Source: Asticcacaulis currens (GTDB taxonomy: Bacteria; Pseudomonadota; Alphaproteobacteria; Caulobacterales; Caulobacteraceae). Taken from it: a DNA stretch of 64,000 nt. A program made the translations under genes and the position numbers. The stretch covers positions 1-64,000 of the forward strand of contig NZ_JAQQKW010000001.1 in NCBI RefSeq assembly GCF_028550395.1. Direction: 5' to 3'. The notes under the pieces are model-generated. The model made no database searches. It saw only the letters and a program-made list of their open reading frames with translations, and had not been told where the DNA came from. Shown piece by piece: positions 61,296 to 64,000 of this stretch (the first letter of the stretch is position 1; each line of letters opens with the position of its first letter).

Positions 61296-61634
61296 CTTGT
61301 AACTCCCCGTTCAGCCCGGTGCGTGCTCTGACGGCGCGATACTCAGGCAATGGACGCCCTTAAGCGGGCATTTTTAGTGTTGAAATGATACCGGTGTCAC
61401 AAACGCATGGTAACCGGTGTCAGTGGTCTTAGCTAGACACAACCGTGTCTAAAAGACAAGCGGCTTCCTTCAGGTTGATTAAAAGGGTGACAAATCTGCC
61501 ATAGGTCTTCCTCCCGATCGACGAGCGCTCTTGCGGCGCTTAGCCCGAGTGTGGGCATTGTCTTTTAAGAAAGGCTGAACGAAGACACCGGGGCGCTGAG
61601 GAGAGCCCCGCCCTGCCGGTCCGTTGCAATCTTA
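61296..61634. other. Intergenic region upstream of the TonB receptor
   Basis: A 339-bp gap after the hydratase-family gene. It contains the three palindromic sites at 61386-61451, and presumably the receptor promoter between them and the ATG at 61295. No gene is supported. Confidence 0.6.
61386..61451. promoter_or_regulatory. Three operator-like palindromes upstream of the TonB receptor
   Basis: Two similar sites centred on ACCGGT lie at 61386-61399 (TGATACCGGTGTCA) and 61409-61422 (GGTAACCGGTGTCA), 23 bp apart centre to centre. They fit the CG-centred palindromes bound by LacI-family repressors. A third site, TAGACAC-AACC-GTGTCTA at 61434-61451, is perfect with a 4-bp spacer and shares GACAC/GTGTC. 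They probably make expression respond to pectin breakdown products. No regulator gene lies in the window. Confidence 0.62.
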
Positions 61635-62477
61635 TCAGCCGATTTCCGGTCGGTTCTCGGTCAGGGCGACGGTCTTCAGATGAATTTCGGCGGCCGCGTG
61701 ATGAGGGCCTTCATAGGAGACGACCGAGGTTTGTCCGGGAAGGATGTCATGAATGCCGGTCGTCGCACCTGACGAGATCAACTGGCCCTTTTTGAGGGGC
61801 CGTCCGCGCGCGGCCAGATGTCCGGCGAGCCACCCTATGGCCTTAAGAGGTCCGCCAGGCATGGTGAAAAGGCCGCCCTCCCCCACAATCTCCCCGTCGA
61901 TCCTTGTGGTCGCGCCATAGCCCTTCACAACCGCCTCGCTCAGGTCTTCGGGCGAGCTCGTTTCATCGAAACTCGCGAGCTTCGCTCCCAGAATAAGCCC
62001 GAAATTATTGCCAAAATCGGACGCCACCACGGTCGGCCCCAGCTTGTTGATCGTCGGCAAGGGCGAGCCCGCCATCTCAATCCCGGCAAACAGGGCGTCG
62101 ATCAGACGCAGAGCCTCGACCTCGGTATAGTCGGTCTTACCCGGCTCAGCATCGACGCCGATACGGAAGACAAACTCAGCCTCAACCGCCGCAAAACCGT
62201 TTTCAAAGACCGGGATTTCGACCTCGCCTTCGGAGGGTTTAAAGACGGTCTCAAAGATGGGACCGGCCAGACGCTCAGTGCCGTGTTCGGCCTGACGTTC
62301 CGGCGCCAGGCGCCCGATTTTCCAGCCGACGACCGGACGATCCCAAAGTCTGATCGCCTCTTCCTGAATGGCGTAGGAGTCACTTAAGCCAGCCGGAATC
62401 TGGCCCGGATAATCGCTGAGCGCACGGGCCGAACGGCGGGCGGAGACAAGGTTCTGGGCAATCTCTTTGAGGCTCAT
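61635..62477 (-). CDS. 2-keto-4-pentenoate hydratase/FAH-family protein
   Basis: A 280-aa member of the MhpD/fumarylacetoacetate hydrolase superfamily, which hydrates, dehydrates or cleaves 2-keto acids with a divalent metal. Visible are GWKIGRLAPE (about 50-59), the acidic metal-binding AVEAEFVFRIG and the late LKKGQLISSGATTG. In this pectin locus it may act on a 2-keto-3-deoxy sugar acid, but a classical role in aromatic breakdown cannot be excluded by sequence. ATG 62477 has AAAGGA upstream and overlaps the GH105 stop by 4 bp (ATGA). Confidence 0.82.
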   Translation of the reverse strand: MSLKEIAQNLVSARRSARALSDYPGQIPAGLSDSYAIQEEAIRLWDRPVVGWKIGRLAPERQAEHGTERLAGPIFETVFKPSEGEVEIPVFENGFAAVEAEFVFRIGVDAEPGKTDYTEVEALRLIDALFAGIEMAGSPLPTINKLGPTVVASDFGNNFGLILGAKLASFDETSSPEDLSEAVVKGYGATTRIDGEIVGEGGLFTMPGGPLKAIGWLAGHLAARGRPLKKGQLISSGATTGIHDILPGQTSVVSYEGPHHAAAEIHLKTVALTENRPEIG

Positions 62478-63652
62478 TGGGTGTCCTTTGTACGTATCCC
62501 TTCGGACAGGGCCCACATCAGGGCCCCCACGCCCTTAGGATCATTGGGGGTGATTTTTTCGGAGAGGTAGTAGGCGTAAGAGCCGTCGCGATAAGGCACA
62601 TTGCCAAGGCCAGCTACGCCACAAACACCGTTTAGCGCGCCAGGCGTCACAAAGCGCGCAAAGACGGCTTTCAGCGACTCGACGCCGGTGCGGCCTGCAC
62701 TTTGCGGCATGATGTCCAGACGCGCCGCCTTCATCAGGCCATAGGCCACCATCAAGGAGGCCGAGGCCTCCTCGTAATTGCCTTCGCGCGCGCCCTGATC
62801 GACGACCTGATACCACAGGCCGTTTTCCGACCGGAACTTCAACAACGCCTCAAGCGTGCGGCGGGTGATGTCGGCAATGTCGGCGCGCAGGGCCTCGCTG
62901 AACCCTTCGGACGCCTCATAGACATCGACCAGCGCCCCGATCCACCAGCCCATGGCCCGACCCCAGACATTTAAAGACAGACCAGTCTGTTTATCGGCCC
63001 ATCGCTCAGACCGGCTTTCGTCCCAGCCGTGCGCATAAAGGCCATTGTCTATCTGCAGGGTCTGATCGACAAAGCGAAACTGCGCCACCGTATCGGCAAA
63101 CAGGCCTTCATCCTGCGTGATGCGGGCGTATTCGGCCTGGAAGGGCTGCGCCATAAAGAGGCCGTCCAGCCACACCTGATGCGGATAAATTTGCTTATGC
63201 CAGTAGTTGCCGGACTGTGTGCGCGGATGGTTTTTAAGCTGAGCAAACTGCACATCCATCGCCGTGCGAAAGCGGGGCTCGCCCGTAATGGCGTAAAGCG
63301 GAAACAGAATCTTCCCGCCATTAACATTGTCGATATTATATTCCTGCGGATGGAAAGTCGGCATGGCGCCGTCGGACAGGACACGGCTCTGCATCTCGGT
63401 CAGGATATAGTCGAGAAACACACGATCCTGCGTCACCTGATAGAGGTCAAGGGCCCCCTTCCAGACCACGCCGTCTTCATAGTTCCAGTGCGGGCGATAG
63501 GGTTCCCAGGTGCGGAAATAGCCGGTGATGAAGGCGGGGACGGCATCGCCAAAGCGCGCCAGAGACGCGGAAGTCTGCGGCGACAGATCGAACGCGCGCT
63601 GCGTCGGTGCGATGCTGACATCGACGGGGATATTGTGTTTCAGGTCAAGCAT
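62474..63652 (-). CDS. GH105 unsaturated glucuronyl/rhamnogalacturonyl hydrolase
   Basis: A 392-aa (alpha/alpha)6-barrel enzyme that removes the unsaturated uronic acid left by pectate or rhamnogalacturonan lyases, giving 4-deoxy-keto sugars that feed to KDG. The likely catalytic Asp is D163 in HQVWLDGLFMAQPF, and D108 in YNIDNVNGGKIL plus GRAMGWW and EASASLMVAYGL match the family (YteR/YesR-like). No signal peptide is seen (MLDLKHNIPV), so it acts in the cytoplasm on imported oligosaccharides. It overlaps the GH28 gene by 13 bp. Confidence 0.9.
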   Translation of the reverse strand: MLDLKHNIPVDVSIAPTQRAFDLSPQTSASLARFGDAVPAFITGYFRTWEPYRPHWNYEDGVVWKGALDLYQVTQDRVFLDYILTEMQSRVLSDGAMPTFHPQEYNIDNVNGGKILFPLYAITGEPRFRTAMDVQFAQLKNHPRTQSGNYWHKQIYPHQVWLDGLFMAQPFQAEYARITQDEGLFADTVAQFRFVDQTLQIDNGLYAHGWDESRSERWADKQTGLSLNVWGRAMGWWIGALVDVYEASEGFSEALRADIADITRRTLEALLKFRSENGLWYQVVDQGAREGNYEEASASLMVAYGLMKAARLDIMPQSAGRTGVESLKAVFARFVTPGALNGVCGVAGLGNVPYRDGSYAYYLSEKITPNDPKGVGALMWALSEGIRTKDTQ

Positions 63653-64000
63653 GTGACGTTTTCCAGAGTGAGGGTTTCGCCCTTCTGGCCCTCTATGTCG
63701 AGCATGTGGGTATACAGATTTTTGACGTTGGCGATCAGGCCGCCCAGTCTCGCCACGGGCGCAATCGAGGCCGCCATATCAGGTTCACCGGGCTGCGCGT
63801 CCCTGTCGAAGCGCAGACGGATATGGTCGAGCGTCAGGCCCTCCACCGGCTGCTCCGGTAGGCCCAGCACATAGAGCCCGGCATGGCGTACACCTTTGGC
63901 GTCGATATGGCTCAGATGGATGTCGCCGATAGAGGGCGTACCGTCATCAACCGGGCGTGGGTTGCGATCGGCCACACAGTCCGTTTTTCCATCCGGATCG
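63640..64000 (-). CDS. GH28 polygalacturonase-family protein, C-terminal fragment (cut by window edge)
   Basis: The frame is open to the right edge and encodes the C-terminal 119 or so residues. DPDGKTDCVADRNPRPVDDG and the following short beta-helix turns (GDIHLSHIDAKGVRHAGLYV, LTLDHIRLRF, LTLENVTCL) are typical of the C-terminal coils of GH28 right-handed beta-helix enzymes that hydrolyse polygalacturonan or rhamnogalacturonan. The catalytic region lies outside the window. First visible cistron of GH28-GH105-hydratase, with overlapping ends. Confidence 0.75.
   Translation of the reverse strand, partial: DPDGKTDCVADRNPRPVDDGTPSIGDIHLSHIDAKGVRHAGLYVLGLPEQPVEGLTLDHIRLRFDRDAQPGEPDMAASIAPVARLGGLIANVKNLYTHMLDIEGQKGETLTLENVTCLT

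Noticed and set aside
61440-61634. Riboswitch upstream of the TonB receptor
   Set aside because: The region shows DNA palindromes typical of operators and no recognisable conserved RNA architecture.

Overview
The window reads as a chromosomal segment of an alphaproteobacterium, most likely a member of the Caulobacteraceae (Asticcacaulis-like). This is inferred from gene content, not from a database search: a Caulobacter/Xanthomonas-type TonB-dependent receptor beside pectin-degradation genes, pseudaminic acid (flagellin sugar) genes, an FzlA-like GST protein next to queG, an N-terminal HTH citrate-synthase-like protein, and a cysG-DUF2849-cysI-DUF934-cysH sulfate operon. GC content is moderately high, and several genes start with TTG or overlap by ATGA.

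Layout. 1-5939 (minus) is the N-terminal 1979 codons of a giant two-partner-secretion (FhaB-like) adhesin that runs off the left edge; it has two GLUG-type blocks and near-identical 243-bp (81-aa) YDG-type repeats. 6426-7982 is a pair of secreted proteins of unknown function, facing a plus-strand two-component system (8110-10949; 7TM-like histidine kinase and NarL-type regulator). 11213-13467 is a small accessory patch with an orphan XRE repressor and palindromic operators, then a hipB-hipA module whose HipA lacks the first part of its N-terminal subdomain. It ends at a tRNA-Leu(CAG) with its own terminator.

14342-23825 is core housekeeping: an NDUFA9-like SDR, uppP, a citrate-synthase-like protein that appears to have lost all three catalytic residues, then a tightly packed plus-strand run (FieF-like transporter, FzlA-like GST, queG, family 2 glycosyltransferase, pgi). 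24000-31659 is nitrogen assimilation (amt, then gltD-gltB). 32199-41010 holds nucleotide-sugar genes (a DegT aminotransferase, pseG, pseH, pseF) with a phytanoyl-CoA-type dioxygenase and a lone HEPN/Abi-like gene between them, plus an aldehyde dehydrogenase and msrB. 41116-45723 is the assimilatory sulfate-reduction operon: CysG makes siroheme for CysI, and CysH is of the iron-sulfur APS reductase type.

46104-57136 is mixed: an AraC/GyrI regulator, hslO, a SerB-SerA fusion enzyme, a secreted zinc metallopeptidase, a PilZ protein, a DEAD-box RNA helicase, an M1 peptidase lipoprotein and a single-domain response regulator. 57126-64000 (all minus) is a pectin/uronate utilisation locus: GH28 (cut by the right edge), GH105, a hydratase-family protein, a TonB receptor behind three operator-like palindromes, and kdgK. 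No insertion sequence, prophage or CRISPR array was recognised. The most notable items are the SerB-SerA fusion, the citrate-synthase pseudoenzyme, the short HipA, the HEPN/Abi gene set among pse genes, and the synonymous-only adhesin repeats.
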